Assembly (NCBI GenBank): GCA_025642075.2
Contig: JAODUO010000052.1
Location: 730,001 to 794,000, forward strand
DNA: 64,000 nt
Source of the DNA: Ridgeia piscesae
Lineage: Eukaryota; Annelida; Polychaeta; Sabellida; Siboglinidae
Direction of reading: 5' to 3'
The notes under the pieces are model-generated. The model was not told where the DNA came from. It did not search any database and saw only the letters and a list, made by a program, of their open reading frames with translations. This document shows positions 11,450 to 24,869 of this stretch, one piece after another; position 1 is the first letter of the stretch, and every line of letters begins with the position of its first letter. Position numbers and translations under genes: made by a program.

Positions 11450-14400
11450 GCTAGACTACACTAGTGGAGTTACTCGAATATGACATTCTGGAGTGTAATG
11501 CAATGACAGAAAGTGGTACTCCGGAGTAGAGTGCACTAATCAACCCGTAGAGTGAGTTACTCCGGAGTAAAGTGCAGTGATCAACAGGTAGAGTTAGTTA
11601 TACTGGAGTAGAATGAGCAATGATTCTGCAGTGATCAGCAAGAAGAGTGAGTTACTCTGGAGTAAGAGTTAATTACTCTGGAGTAGAGTGCAGTGATCAA
11701 CAAGTAGAATGAGTTACTCTGGAGTAGAGTCTATCACTGGAGTAGAGTGCAGTGATCAACAAGTAGAATGAGTTACTCTGGAGTAGAGTGCAGTGATCAA
11801 CAAGTAGAATGAGTTACTCTGGAGTAGAGTGCAGTGATCAACAAGTAGAATGAGTTACTCTGGAGTAGAGTGCAGTGATCAACAAGTAGAATGAGTTACT
11901 CTGGAGTAGAGTGCAGTGATCAACAAGTAGAATGAGTTACTCTGGAGTAGAGTGCAGTGATCAACAAGTAGAATGAGTTACTCTGCAGTAGAGTGCAGTG
12001 ATCAACAAGTAGAATGAGTTACTCTGGAGTAGAGTGCAGTGATCAACAAGTAGAATGAGTTACTCTGCAGTAGAGTGCAGTGATCAACAAGTAGAATGAG
12101 TTACTCTGGAGTAGAGTGCAGTGATCAACAAGTAGAATGAGTTACTCTGAGTAGAGTCAGTGATCAAGTAGAGTGCAGTGATCAACAAGTAGAATGAGTT
12201 ACTCTGGAGTAGAGTGCAGTGATCAACAAGTAGAATGAGTTACTCTGGAGTAGAGTGCAGTGATCAACAAGTAGAATGAGTTACTCTGGAGTAGAATGCA
12301 GTGATCAACAAGTAGAATGAGTTACTCTGGAGTAGAGTGCAGTGATCAACAAGTAGAATGAGTTACTCTGGAGTAGAATGCAGTGATCAACAAGTAGAAT
12401 GAGTTACTCTGGCAGTAGAGTGCAGTGATCAACAAGTAGAATGAGTTACTCTGCAGTAGAGTGCAGTGATCAACAAGTAGAATGAGTTACTCTGCAGTAG
12501 AGTGCAGTGATCAACAAGTAGAATGAGTTACTCTGGAGTAGAATGCAGTGATCAACAAGTAGAATGAGTTACTCTGGAGTAGAGTGCAGTGATCAACAAG
12601 TAGAATGAGTTACTCTGCAGTAGAGTGCAGTGATCAACAAGTAGAATGAGTTACTCTGGAGTAGAGTGCAGTGATCAACAAGTAGAATGAGTTACTCTGG
12701 AGTAGAGTGCAGCGATCAACAAGTAGAATGAGTTACTCTGGAGTAGAGTGCAGTGATCAACAAGTAGAATGAGTTACTCTGGAGTAGAGTGCAGCGATCA
12801 ACAAGTAGAATGAGTTACTCTGGAGTAGAGTGCAGCGATCAACAAGTAGAATGAGTTACTCTGGAGTAGAGTGCAGTGATTAACAAGTAGAATGAGTTAC
12901 TCTGGAGTAGAGTGCAGTGATCAACAAGTAGAATGAGTTACTCTGGAGTAGAGTTCAGTGATCAACAAGTAGAATGAATTACTCTGTAGTAAAGTGCAGT
13001 GATCAACAAGTAGAATGAGTTACTCTGGGGTAGAGTGCAGTGATCAACAAGTAGAATGAGTTACTCTGGAGTAGAGTGCAGTGATCAACAAGTAGAATGA
13101 GTTACTCTGGAGTAGAGTGCAGTGATCAACAAGTAGAATGAGTTACTCTGGAGTAGAGTGCAGTGATCAACAAGTAGAATGAGTTACTCTGGAGTAGAGT
13201 GCAGTGATCAACAAGTAGAATGAGTTACTCTGGAGTAGAGTGCAGTGATCAACAAGTAGAATGAGTTACTCTGGAGTAGAGTGCAGTGATTAACAAGTAG
13301 AATGAGTTACTCTGGAGTAGAGTGCAGTGATCAACAAGTAGAATGAGTTACTCTGGAGTAGAGTTCAGTGATCAACAAGTAGAATGAATTACTCTGTAGT
13401 AAAGTGCAGTGATCAACAAGTAGAATGAATTACTCTGGGGTAGAATGCAGTGATCAACAAGTAGAATGAGTTACTCTGGAGTAGAGTGCAGTGATCAACA
13501 AGTAGAATGAGTTACTCTGGAGTAGAGTGCAGTGATCAACAAGTAAAATGAATTACTCTGTAGTAAAGTGCAGTGATCAACAAGTAGAATGAATTACTCT
13601 GGGGTAGAGTGCAGTGATTAACAAGTAGAACAAGTTACTCTGGAGTAGAGTGCAGTGATCAACAAGTAGAATGAGTTACTCTGGAGTAGAGTGCAGTGAT
13701 CAACAAGTAGAATGAGTTACTCTGGAGTAGAGTGCAGTGATCAACAAGTAGAATGAGTTACTCTGGAGTAGAGTGCAGTGATCAACAAGTAGAATGAGTT
13801 ACTCTGGAGTAGAGTTCAGTGATCAACAAGTAGAATGAATTACTCTGTAGTAAAGTGCAGTGATCAACAAGTAGAATGAATTACTCTGGGGTAGAGTGCA
13901 GTGATTAACAAGTAGAACAAGTTACTCTGGAGTAGAGTGCAGTGATCAACAAGTAGAATGAGTTACTCTGGAGTAGAGTGCAGTGATCAACAAGTAGAAT
14001 GAGTTACTCTGGAGTAGAGTGCAGTGATCAACAAGTAAAATGAATTACTCTGTAGTAAAGTGCAGTGATCAACAAGTAGAATGAATTACTCTGGGGTAGA
14101 GTGCAGTGATTAACAAGTAGAACAAGTTACTCTGGAGTAGAGTGCAGTGATCAACAAGTAGAATGAGTTACTCTGGAGTAGAGTGCAGTGATCAACAAGT
14201 AGAATGAGTTACTCTGGAGTAGAGTGCAGTGATCAACAAGTAGAATGAGTTACTCTGGAGTAGAGTGCAGTGATTAACAAGTAGAATGAGTTACTCTGGA
14301 GTAGAGTGCAGTGATCAACAAGTAGAACAAGTTACTCTGGAGTAGAGTGCAGTGATTAACAAGTAGAATGAGTTACTCTGGAGTAGAGTGCAGTGATTAA

Positions 14401-14480
14401 CAAGTAGAACAAGTTAAGGTTGATTAGAGTGAAGTGATCAACAGAGTTAATTACTCTGGAGTACAAATGCAATGATAAAA
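11450..14480. repeat. 41-bp minisatellite with higher-order structure
   Basis: About 70 units of 41 bp, each with 'agtgatcaacaagtagaatg' followed by 'agttactctggagtagagtg'. The unit holds a small inverted repeat, TACTC-tg-GAGTA. The first 250 bp and last 80 bp are degenerate and the centre is nearly homogeneous. Marked variant units ('gaattactctgtagtaaag') recur at spacings that are exact multiples of 41 bp. Confidence 0.96.
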
Positions 14481-15432
14481 AGTCCTGGAGTGAAGCGTGA
14501 TTGATGAGTCCAGTTGTTTGTTGATAGAAACTGTCACCATTGAGTAACAGCTGGCTGGTTGTATTAGTTGGCATTCTCTTGACCAATGTTTAAATTATTT
14601 ACATAATTATTCGTGCAGCGAGTATGGCGTGTGTAATACGTCAGTGCCATGTGGAAGCCAAAAAAGTAATCCTATAGTCAGTGCTTTGGCACGTGTCAAA
14701 CACCCAGCATTGAGTGGTCATATTTATTGAAATGACCATGACATAACAGGTTTGGTGAGGTTTATTTGGCTGATTGGTTTGTGATTTTGGTTTGTGAAAT
14801 TGGCCATTCTGCGACTTCCTATTTCTGGCAGTGAGCATACAAGGAGTTACCATTTATACAAGTGATCAGGAGTCAATCGTTACGTGGTGGTGTCTCGCAG
14901 TCACCAGTATTTGGTTCTGTAGTCGCAGAATATTACAGGTGTGGTTTTCTTGACGTGCCACCAGGTGCAGCACCAGACACTTCTGTTGCTCGCGGCAACA
15001 AACAATTGCGGTTACAGCTGTACAGTAATGTGTTTTGGTTGCGATAGTGGAACCGTACTGCCTATATGTGGTATTAAACGAAGGTGTGCTTTGGTTGTGA
15101 TAGTGAAACCAGACAGTCTTCATATGGCACAGATGTATTTTCACGATGCCACATTCTTATGTAACGGGATGAGAGAAATCACTTCCGAGAAGCAGCAATC
15201 TTCTTTCTCAGTCCTAAAGGCTGATTATTCAGTGATGATGGATTCATCAATCATCCGTATCCCCTCACATGGCAAATGTCTGCACGAAATGCTGCTGATG
15301 CAAGCAACGTGATATTATTACAGCGAATAGTAGCAGAGGCTGATTGATGTCGATGGCGACAGTCATTGGCAGTCTGACATTACAACACATGGCCTGCTCA
15401 TTCTGAATGTTCAGTATGTGAAATACTTTCAA
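14481..15432. other. unique sequence between arrays
   Basis: No repeat and no supported exon. Overlapping open frames on both strands at 14862-15312 have no recognisable domain or convincing splice context. Confidence 0.5.
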
Positions 15433-15893
15433 GAAGGAGAGAGAGAGAGAGAGAGGAGGAGTAAGAGAGAGGGAAGAGAGGAGTATAGATGTAGGAGACA
15501 GAGACTGAGGCAAGAGAGAAGCAGAAGATAAGACAGAAAGATTAGAGAGGACGGATAAGAGGCAGGAGAGACAGGAGAGAGAGAGAGGAGTGAAGAGAGA
15601 GAGAGGAGTGAAGAGAGAGAGGAGTGAAGAGAGAGAGAGGAGTGAGAGAGAGAGGAGTGAAGAGAGAGAGGAGTGAAGAGAGATAGAGAGGAGTGAAGAG
15701 AGAGAGGAGTGAAGAGAGAGAGAGAGGAGTGAAGAGAAGAGAGGAGTGAAGAGAAAGAGAGGAGTGAAGAGAGAGAGGAGTGAAGAGAGAGAGAGAGAGA
15801 GAGAAAGAGAAAGAGAAAAAGGAGTGAAGAAAGAGAGAGAAAGAGGAGTGAAGAGAGAGAGAGAGAAAGAGAAAGAGAAAAAGGAGTGAAGAG

Positions 15894-15943
<50 letters not shown>

Positions 15944-15955
15944 AAAGGAGTGAAG

Positions 15956-16031
<76 letters not shown>

Positions 16032-16149
16032 AGGGAGACAGAGAAAGAGAAAGAGAAAGAGAAAAAGGAGTGAAGAAAGAGAGAGAAAGAGGAGTGAAGA
16101 GAGAGAGAGAGAGAGAGAGAGAATGAGAAAGAGAAAAAGGAGTGAAGAG

Positions 16150-16202
<53 letters not shown>

Positions 16203-16212
16203 AAAGGAGTGA

Positions 16213-16263
<51 letters not shown>

Positions 16264-16329
16264 GGAGGGAGGGAGGGAGGGAGGAGAGGGAGGAGAGAAG
16301 AGAAAGAGAAGAGAAAGAGAAAAAGGAGT

Positions 16330-16367
<38 letters not shown>

Positions 16368-16423
16368 AGAGAAAAAGGAGTGAAGAGGGATAGAGAGAGA
16401 GAGAGAGAGAAAAAGGAGTGAAG

Positions 16424-16501
<78 letters not shown>

Positions 16502-16643
16502 AGACAGAGAAAGAGAAAGAGAAAAAGGAGTGAAGAAAGAGAGAGAAAGAGGAGTGAAGAGAGAGAGAGAGAATGAGAAAGAGAAAAAGGAGTGAAGAGG
16601 GATAGAGAGAGAGAGAGAGAGAGAAAGAGAAAAAGGAGTGAAG

Positions 16644-16710
<67 letters not shown>

Positions 16711-16753
16711 GGAGGGAGGGAGGGAGAGAGAGAAGAGAAAGAGAGAGAGAAAG

Positions 16754-16835
<82 letters not shown>

Positions 16836-16842
16836 GAGGAAT

Positions 16843-16874
<32 letters not shown>

Positions 16875-16885
16875 AAAGGAGTGAA

Positions 16886-16945
<60 letters not shown>

Positions 16946-17031
16946 GAGAGGGAGGGAGACAGAGAAAGAGAAAAGGAGTGAAGAGAGAGAGAGAGAGAGA
17001 GGAGTGAAGAGAGAGAGAGAGAGAGAGGAGT

Positions 17032-17074
<43 letters not shown>

Positions 17075-17138
17075 TGAAGAGAGAGAGAGAGAGAGAGAGA
17101 GGGGGGAGAGAAGAGAGAGATGAGAGATGAGATAAAGA
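15433..17138. repeat. 1.7-kb GA-rich polypurine tract
   Basis: Almost pure GA on the + strand, organised into recurring blocks of 'aaagagaaaaaggagtgaag' linked by long (GA)n runs, with occasional 'gatagatagata', 'gggagggaggga' and 'gacagagaaag' pieces. The mirror minus-strand frames (over 500 codons of Ser/Leu/Phe/Pro) are stop-free only because the strand is CT-rich. GAGA-type sites are abundant, but no function follows from that alone. Confidence 0.95.
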
Positions 17139-18304
17139 TGGCATCCTCCACACACAGCTAAACAATGTTATGACATGCAGGAAATTGAATAGGTGTGGGA
17201 CAACTTGATGTAATAAGCCAAATTATGTGCCTATCCAGCGTGCTGCTAGGCCTCTTCCCATGTGATATGTACAGAGAGCTTAAACAGTACACATGAGTTT
17301 AGATTAGTTAGTAGAAGTGAGAAATAAGGATTGAGGTTTGTGGTGTATTTAAATTATGTTCAGTGTTTTAATGTTTAGGTTGTTGTGATTTAAGCTCTTC
17401 TATAATAAATATATCCAGAGAGCACAAAGCATCATTAATTTAGAATACCACTATGTATATGGCATGTTTAGTTAAAACATTAGCATGCAAGGGATTTCTC
17501 AATGGGTAACAAATAAAGTATCTGACTATTAAATGCTTCAGTATTCTGTAAAAAGAACTGTTGCATGAAATCATAAAATATTTGGCATGTCACATACATT
17601 TTGAAACAATAAAATTTACACCACTATTGTAAAATGTGAAGTATTGTAACTCATGCATTACAAAGAAATGTCTGCATTAAGGGTAATGTAGTTGGATATG
17701 AGAAACAGTCATTCTCATAGGGGACTATGACTGTGTGATTGGAATAAATTATCTAATGATTCTGGTAATGCTGGCAGTGTGGATATGTTTAAAAAGAGAA
17801 TTACATTTGCCTGATAACGATGGCCAATAAATAAAAATAAAAACTGGACTCTGGCAAACGAACAGCGTCTTTGTCTGTGTGCAACCTGGAGTCTGTAGCA
17901 TCGAACGAGAGTCTTGTTAAAACAAAGCAAAAAAGATAGGCACAGTGCAGAGAATACTGATTAAATTGGCCCATGTAACACGCTTGATGTGTATCAAGTT
18001 TCGTGTTTAAATCATGCATACAGTGTATGTATGTGGCCATGATTTCACTTTGAGTGTAGCTGCAGGCACAGCATGCTGGGAATGTGGCAATATCTCTGCT
18101 GATGTTCCCGGCGGCTTACACCAGGCAAGGTGTCTGTGTACATTTGCTTTTGCTTATTCACGGACCATAGAGTTACTGCTTTTCTGAGCAGTGTGGTCAG
18201 GGATTTATGCAGGATAAAATTATTGCCAGTCGCACATGTTTTGGTGGACACTTGGATGTTCACTGTTAAGAGCCAGTTTACAAACTTTTAAATGTGTCTG
18301 ATGA
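17139..18304. other. unique AT-rich sequence
   Basis: No supported gene, RNA or repeat. Open frames at 17715-18263 (minus strand) lack recognisable features. Confidence 0.5.
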
Positions 18305-18502
18305 CCTGAATGGACTACAAACATACATGTGACACCATTTTCACTCACATTCAAGGCATAACTAACAATATCTATGGTTTTGGAAGACCTTTTTTTGCGC
18401 CTTCATTTTTTTATCCGTCCACCATATTTGTACCCGTCCATATTCGTTTTTACCCATCCAAATGACGGGTGGACGGGTCTCTACATAAAGCTATGAGTGT
18501 GG
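18305..18502 (+). repeat. dispersed repeat, copy 1
   Basis: Begins 'actacaaac' with 'atgtgacacc' and 'attttcac', has a central T-rich 'cctttttttgc' patch and 'ccatccaaa', and ends 'cataaagctatgag'. The same blocks occur in the same order at 29231-29411. The region 'tccgtccacc'...'gacgggtggacgggt' also forms an imperfect inverted repeat. The family is unknown to me. It sits directly upstream of a SINE copy. Confidence 0.65.
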
Positions 18503-18555
18503 TTCTGTGCATTGTGTTTATGAATACCCTTCACATGGAGATTTTGTAGAATAAA

Positions 18556-18878
18556 GTAGAGCACAATGGCTCAAGGGTAGAGCTTCCGACTCTCGACTAA
18601 GAGAACCCGAGTTCGAATCCTGTGCTGCAAGATTTTTCACTCTACATTGCTCCAGTTCACTCAGCTGTATAAATGAGTACCTGGCTATAGACAGTGGTGG
18701 ATAGGTGTATGAGCAGCCTTCGTGCATTAATTTTAGCATATGGCTGGATGCTTCCAAGAGAATTAGAGAAATGTTTGATTGAACAGGTCTGCCAGGGAAG
18801 TAAAGTGTAAAAGTACTTTGAGCAATCCTGAGGACCAGATACTGCGCTATATAAGAACTTACCTTTACCTTTTTTTAA
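18556..18878 (+). mobile_element. tRNA-derived SINE, near full-length copy
   Basis: The tRNA-like head has an A box (tggctcaagggt, 18567-18578) and a B box (gttcgaatcc, 18611-18620), and a 6-bp acceptor-like pairing of agcaca (18560-18565) with tgtgct (18621-18626). The body carries 'cactcagctgta' and 'gagtacctggcta', a block shared with the copy at 31714. The 3' part reads 'gaacaggtctgccaggga', then 'ctttgagcaatcctgagga', and ends 'gcgctatataagaactt' followed by a T-rich tail. That tail resembles the L2/CR1-type LINE-borrowed tails seen in many invertebrate SINEs. No clear target-site duplication is visible. Confidence 0.85.
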
Positions 18879-19171
18879 ACAGAACAGAGTCTTTCTCAAT
18901 GTCTGAATCTAGTACCTGCTAAACGAGGTTAATTCAGATAATAATTGTTAGTTAATTCAGATTTAAAAAAAATATTATTTATTGTTATTATGATTAACTA
19001 TCTTTGATTTGAGCCAAATCAAAGAATCAGCTACTACCATCAGATTCTTATCTATAGACAATTGGGATTGTGCAGGCTATTTTCAGTTCATAATTTTTAA
19101 AGTAATGAGTACTTTTATGACGTTAGCAATTAGTGATATTTTGCTAGAGCATATTTTATCTGATATATTCT
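18879..19171. other. unique AT-rich spacer
   Basis: AT-rich, with a short direct repeat 'gttaattcagat' near 18928 and 18951. No gene is seen. Confidence 0.5.
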
Positions 19172-19286
19172 TGCTTCCCAGAGATGTTGTGTTCAATTGA
19201 ACAGGTCTGTCAGGGAGCAAAGTGTCAAAGTGCTGAGTTGTCCTGAAGATTACATACTGAACTTCATAAAACTTGACTTTTATTAC
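19172..19286 (+). mobile_element. 3' fragment of the same SINE family
   Basis: Shares with the 18556 and 31714 copies the order 'gcttcccagaga', 'gaacaggtctgtcaggga', 'aaagtgctgagttgtcctg' and an AT-rich tail. The tRNA head and middle body are missing, as expected for a 5'-truncated or decayed copy. Confidence 0.7.
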
Positions 19287-19462
19287 AATTGTGTTAGCCA
19301 CATTGTTAATTCCTAGGGTTGTAACAGTGTCATCTTTCACTTCACTCTGATGTCATACAGATTTTGTTTATAAATAAAGGAATTTGCATGACATAATTTG
19401 TTGTAAATAACTCCTGTTATTATGTTGTTCGTGATTAATTTACAAGTAAAAACTGGAATGAT

Positions 19463-21395
19463 ATAGAATGATCCACCTGTCAACCAGAGTGATCTAAAGA
19501 GATCTATCTGACAGGTACAATGATCTAGAGAGATCTATCTGACAGGTACAATGATCTAGAGAGATCTATCTGACAGGTACAATGATCTAGAGAGATCTAC
19601 CTGATAGGTACAATGATCTAGAGAGATCTATCTGACAGGTACAATGATCTAGAGAGATCTATCTGACAGGTACAATGATCTAGAGAGATCTATCTGACAG
19701 GTACAATGATCTAGAGAGATCTACCTGATAGGTACAATGATCTAGAGAGATCTACCTGACAGGTAGAGTGATATAGAGAGATCTACCTGACAGGTAGAGT
19801 GATCTAGAGAGATCTACCTGACAGGTACAGTGATCTAGAGAGATCTACCTGACAGGTACAGTGATCTAGGGAGATCTACCTGACAGGTACAGTGATCTAG
19901 AGAGATCTACCTGACAGGTACAGTGATCTAGAGAGATCTACCTGACAGGTACAGTGATCTAGGGAGATCTACCTGACAGGTACAGTGATCTAGAGAGATC
20001 TACCTGACAGGTACAGTGATCTAGAGAGATCTACCTGACAGGTACAGTGATCTAGAGAGATCTACCTGACAGGTACAGTGATCTAGAGAGATCTACCTGA
20101 CAGGTACAGTGATCTAGAGAGATCTACCTGACAGGTACAGTGATCTAGAGAGATCTACCTGACAGGTACAGTGATCTAGAGAGATCTACCTGACAGATAC
20201 AGTGATCTAGAGAGATCTACCTGACAGGTACAGTGATATAGAGAGATCTACCTGACAGGTACAGTGATCTAGAGAGATCTACCTGCCAGGTACAGTGATC
20301 TAGAGAGATCTACCTGACAGGTACAGTGATCTAGAGAGAATCTACCTGACAGAGTACAGTGAACTAGAGAGATCTACCTGACCCGGTACAGTGATATAGA
20401 GAGATCTACCTGACAGGTACAGTGATCTAGAGAGATCTACCTGACAGGTACAGTGATCTAGAGAGATCTACCTGACAGGTACAGTGATCTAGAGAGATCT
20501 ACCTGACAGGTACAGTGATCTAGAGAGATCTACCTGACAGGTACAGTGATCTAGAGAGATCTACCTGACAGATACAGTGATCTAGAGAGATCTACCTGAC
20601 AGATACAGTGATCTAGAGAGATCTACCTGACAGGTACAGTGATCTAGAGAGATCTACATGACAGGTACAGTGATCTAGAGAGATCTACCTGACAGGTACA
20701 GTAATCTAGAGAGATCTACCTGACAGGTACAGTGATCTAGAGAGATCTACCTGACAGATACAGTGATCTAGAGAGATCTACCTGCCAGGTACAGTGATCT
20801 AGAGAGATCTACCTGACAGGTACAGTGATCTAGAGAGATCTACCTGCCAGGTACAGTGATCTAGAGAGATCTACCTGCCAGGTACAGTGATCTAGAGAGA
20901 TCTACCTGACAGGTACAGTGAACTAGAGAGATCTACCTGCCAGGTACAGTGATATAGAGAGATCTATCTGACAGGTACAGTGATCTAGAGAGATCTACCT
21001 GACAGGTAGAGTGATCTAGAGAGATCTACCTGACAGGTACAGTGAACTAGAGAGATCTACCTGCCAGGTACAGTGATCTAGAGAGATCTACCTGACAGGT
21101 ACAGTGATCTAGAGAGATCTACCTGACAGATACAGTGATCTAGAGAGATCTACCTGACAGATACAGTGATCTAGAGAGATCTACCTGACAGATACAGTGA
21201 TATAGAGAGATCTACCTGACAGGTACAGTGATCTAGAGAGATCTACCTGACAGGTAGAGTGATCTAGAGAGATCTACCTGACAGGTACAGTGATATAGAG
21301 AGATCTACCTGACAGGTACAGTGATCTAGAGAGATCTACCTGACAGGTACAGTGATCTAGAGAGATCTACCTGACAGGTACAGTGATCTAGAGAA
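19463..21395. repeat. 31-bp minisatellite with palindromic unit
   Basis: About 62 units of 31 bp, each with 'tctacctgacaggtacagtg' and 'atctagagaga'. Each unit contains the near-perfect palindrome TACCTG-a-CAGGTA and the imperfect GATCTagagaGATC. The leftmost units carry variant forms ('tctatctgacaggtacaatg'), and the rest are highly homogeneous with scattered 'gatata', 'gaacta' and 'tgccagg' variants. Confidence 0.96.
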
Positions 21396-23237
21396 ATGTA
21401 GTTTTTGGGTTGAGTGATTGAGAGTGATCAACAAAAGACAGATTCTACTCACAAGCATGTAAGGATTTCTCTATGATGTCAAGGGCAAGGTGCAGTTTTG
21501 CTGTTGGCGTTATCGCGCCATTAACTATTGATATCGGCATGAGTCTCGGGGCTATATGGGTGGAGCTGGACTAACAAACATGCATGCGCGTTTGCATGCA
21601 CACGCAGGTGTGCTCACACACGCACACAGACAGAAACAACATTTTGCATTCCAATAGCATTGGTTCTTGTGTCATTCTCATTTGTGGATGCATGGAAAAC
21701 ATTGTCAGGTTAGTATTAATTTTGTGGAAATATGGCTTGTTTTTCATTTATGTAACCACTGTCATCAGAATGATAAGCGGTTGACAAAATATTAATGTTG
21801 TTATTCCAATGCAAATACAGACAGGCCATATTACTGTGTAATTATACATAATTCATACATAATGATTGTATCAAATATTTTTTTTAGGAATACGATATTT
21901 GGGTGACATATTACTAAATTTAATGCAGCATTACATTGTTGAGATATTATTGAAACAATGAGATACCCAAATGTTATCATGACATCATTTGCAACATTTT
22001 TCATTGTTTTCATAATTACCTAGTCATCAGTGAAATAGAAATTGCATCTCATCAAGCAAAACATCTTATAAACAATATATATATTCCCATACTCATTAAA
22101 CATATACAGCGAATGATGTCTATCTCACTTGTGAAAAATGGATAGTGCAGAAAACGCCATCATTAGGAGTAGAGCATTTGTCGTGAAAACAGAAACAACC
22201 TCACTCTTTTGTATTGTTTAACAAAGATAATGACACTACCATATGTGGGAAGTATTCAGACACACTGTAAAATGTTCCATTTGTGTATTATCAGACTTCA
22301 AATAAAAACCAGCGTGATCTGTCACCAAGTGTAGCGGATGTCGTGATAAACATCGCCACCTATGGGGTACTGAAACAAATCAGATTTTTCAGTGCTTGCC
22401 ACATAAATATGGCAGTGTCAGGAAATCAAGAAAACACATCTGTCTTTCCTTTCAGGGTCTTCTTTCTCCGATATTTCATCCAGTCATGTGACCTGTGACT
22501 GTCGGCTTGGAGAAATCATAAGGCCTTGTCAATCCCTCAAGACCCAATGTTAAATAAACCTACAAGAACATTACACCAAATCACATCTTTGACAATAGTA
22601 TGGTTATATCATGTCAAATGGAAGGTAAACATATTTCAGTATAAATATGTTGGTACTGTCAAAGTAATGAGGTATTCATGTTTGTTACGACATCGAAATG
22701 TAATGATCTAAAATGTAACAGTTGTTTTCACAAATATTGATATTGAATGCATATACAACTGACATTGAATGCATATACACCTGTATAGAATGCAAGATAG
22801 CTGATAAGCAAGAGTGTTTTCTGCATTTTAATTAAGGATATAATTTTTTTATTGTAAGTGAAGTTTGGTGTATTTTGAGGGAAATGTGAAAATCTCTACA
22901 TGTAATGCAGAAAATGTGCTATTATGTTATAGGGTCGAGTATTTGCCATGAATGCAAGAATAGCCCTATTTGGCTGTGTGGTTATTTTAGAAACTTTAAT
23001 TTTAGGTATTTAAAAAACTCATTTGTAAAAAATGTTGGAGGTTTCATTATCAAGAAGTATTAAAACAAATATTTTTTAGTGGCATCACACACACTTAGGT
23101 GTTGGAATACCACAAAAAGTTAGAGTTTGATAACATTTTATATTGTGATTCCATTCATTCAGTTTGCCCAAAAATGTCCCCATGTTTAATAGTATATAAT
23201 ATTTGACTTTATTATTTACAATATTACATACACCCAC
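21396..23237. other. unique AT-rich sequence
   Basis: No tandem array or supported exon. Short open frames such as 22283-22498 have no recognisable domain. A short CA-rich patch is present near 21600. Confidence 0.5.
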
Positions 23238-23683
<446 letters not shown>

Positions 23684-24519
23684 GTATATTTTCGCGCTGT
23701 GAGTGCAGCTGTATTCAGTCCACTGCTGGCTGAGTGTTGTGGTTGAGAGTGGCCGTACAGAGCACACACTCCGGGAGCAAGAATCATCTATCTGAGCTGT
23801 GGCTATTGATTACCAATAGGCAGCTGCGTCTTTGTTTGTATCAAACTCAGATTATGACCACTTCTGATAAGCTTCATTGCAGGCAATTTACACAAGTCGT
23901 TGCCAGCCATTGTTAATTAATAACTTGTCATGTTATAGTTTTGCAACGTTACAAATTTACGAATGAATCGATGCTGGTGAAGTGGTCAGGTGTGCTGATC
24001 GTTGCGAGGTCGCCCAGTGTGGCTCGAATCTTGACCTGGCTTTGTCCGTCGGCCATCAATAAATAATGGCTGTATGTTTGTGCAATAAATAGTTTGTGAT
24101 GTCTGCTTGCCGAATGGAGTAATTGTTGTCACATTTCGCTGTTGTTTTGTGGCGTTGGTTGGCATTCGGTGGCGCGTGTACATTCCTCAGGTGCCGAGAA
24201 GTCACTGCAGTTCATTGGTGCATCATTACGGGACAATGATGAATGAATTTTAAGTATTTATGTGAGAATGAAGCAGTTGGTCATGGCAGAGCACGTCTTC
24301 TGGAAGGTGTTCAACGTTTTTATTTCGATTGCGTTGTTACCGTGTTTTAAGTACAAAGATGTCAATCTTATTGTATGTTCTCCATTTATTATTAGAATGT
24401 TGTTATTCTAGCCTCATTATACAGTGGTCATTTCATGAAGAAAATCATCGGGCTTTTGGCATTAAAACAAAAGAAGATACAATCTGTGTTTGTCATTCTA
24501 TGGAGATTGGAAGTCACCA
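23684..24519. other. unique sequence with a possible tRNA-like fragment
   Basis: Mostly unremarkable. At about 23985-24045 'ggtcaggtgtgctgatc', 'gttgcgaggtcgcc' and 'ggctcgaatcttgacc' are arranged like the A-box to B-box interval of a decayed tRNA-derived SINE head. I cannot fold a complete tRNA from it, so this remains a weak suggestion. Confidence 0.35.
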
Positions 24520-24655
24520 ACCCTCAGGCCCTGACACTGCATCACAGGCCCTCAGGCCCTGACACTGCATCACAAGCCCTCAGGCCCTGACACTCAGTAT
24601 CACAGGTCTTCAGGCCCTGACACACTGACTGCATAACCAGCTCTGGGGCCCTGAT
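24520..24655. repeat. ~28-bp short tandem array
   Basis: Four or five units built on 'ccctcaggccctgacactg' with 'catcacagg' linkers. The last two units are diverged. Confidence 0.85.
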
Positions 24656-24717
24656 ACTTATAGCTGTGTTTGTGAAGACACATTCACTTTATACTTGTGC
24701 CATTCCATGCTATTCAC

Positions 24718-24869
24718 CTTCAGGGTGGCAACATTGAGGGTGGCAAGGTTGAGGGTGGCACGGTTGCAGCATGGCAAGGTTGCAGGGTGGCAATGTTGAG
24801 GGTGGGAAGGTTGCAGGGTGGCAAGGTTGAGGGTGGCAATGTTGAGGGTGGCAAGGTTGCAGGGTGGCA
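24718..24869. repeat. 15-bp short tandem array
   Basis: About ten units of 'gagggtggcaaggtt' and its variant 'gcagggtggcaatgtt'. Confidence 0.88.

Noticed and set aside
15265..17165. Minus-strand frames of 537-628 codons rich in Ser, Leu, Phe and Pro
   Set aside because: They are translation of a CT-rich simple repeat. All three minus frames are open in parallel.
18560..18632. A possible functional tRNA gene (A box, B box, paired acceptor ends)
   Set aside because: The anticodon arm does not fold into a normal 5-bp stem with a 7-nt loop, and the sequence continues into a body and tail shared with another copy, so it is a SINE head.
23985..24045. A second tRNA-like SINE head
   Set aside because: Only box-like pieces are visible and no body or tail was matched to another copy. 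It is kept as a low-confidence remark and not called as an element.
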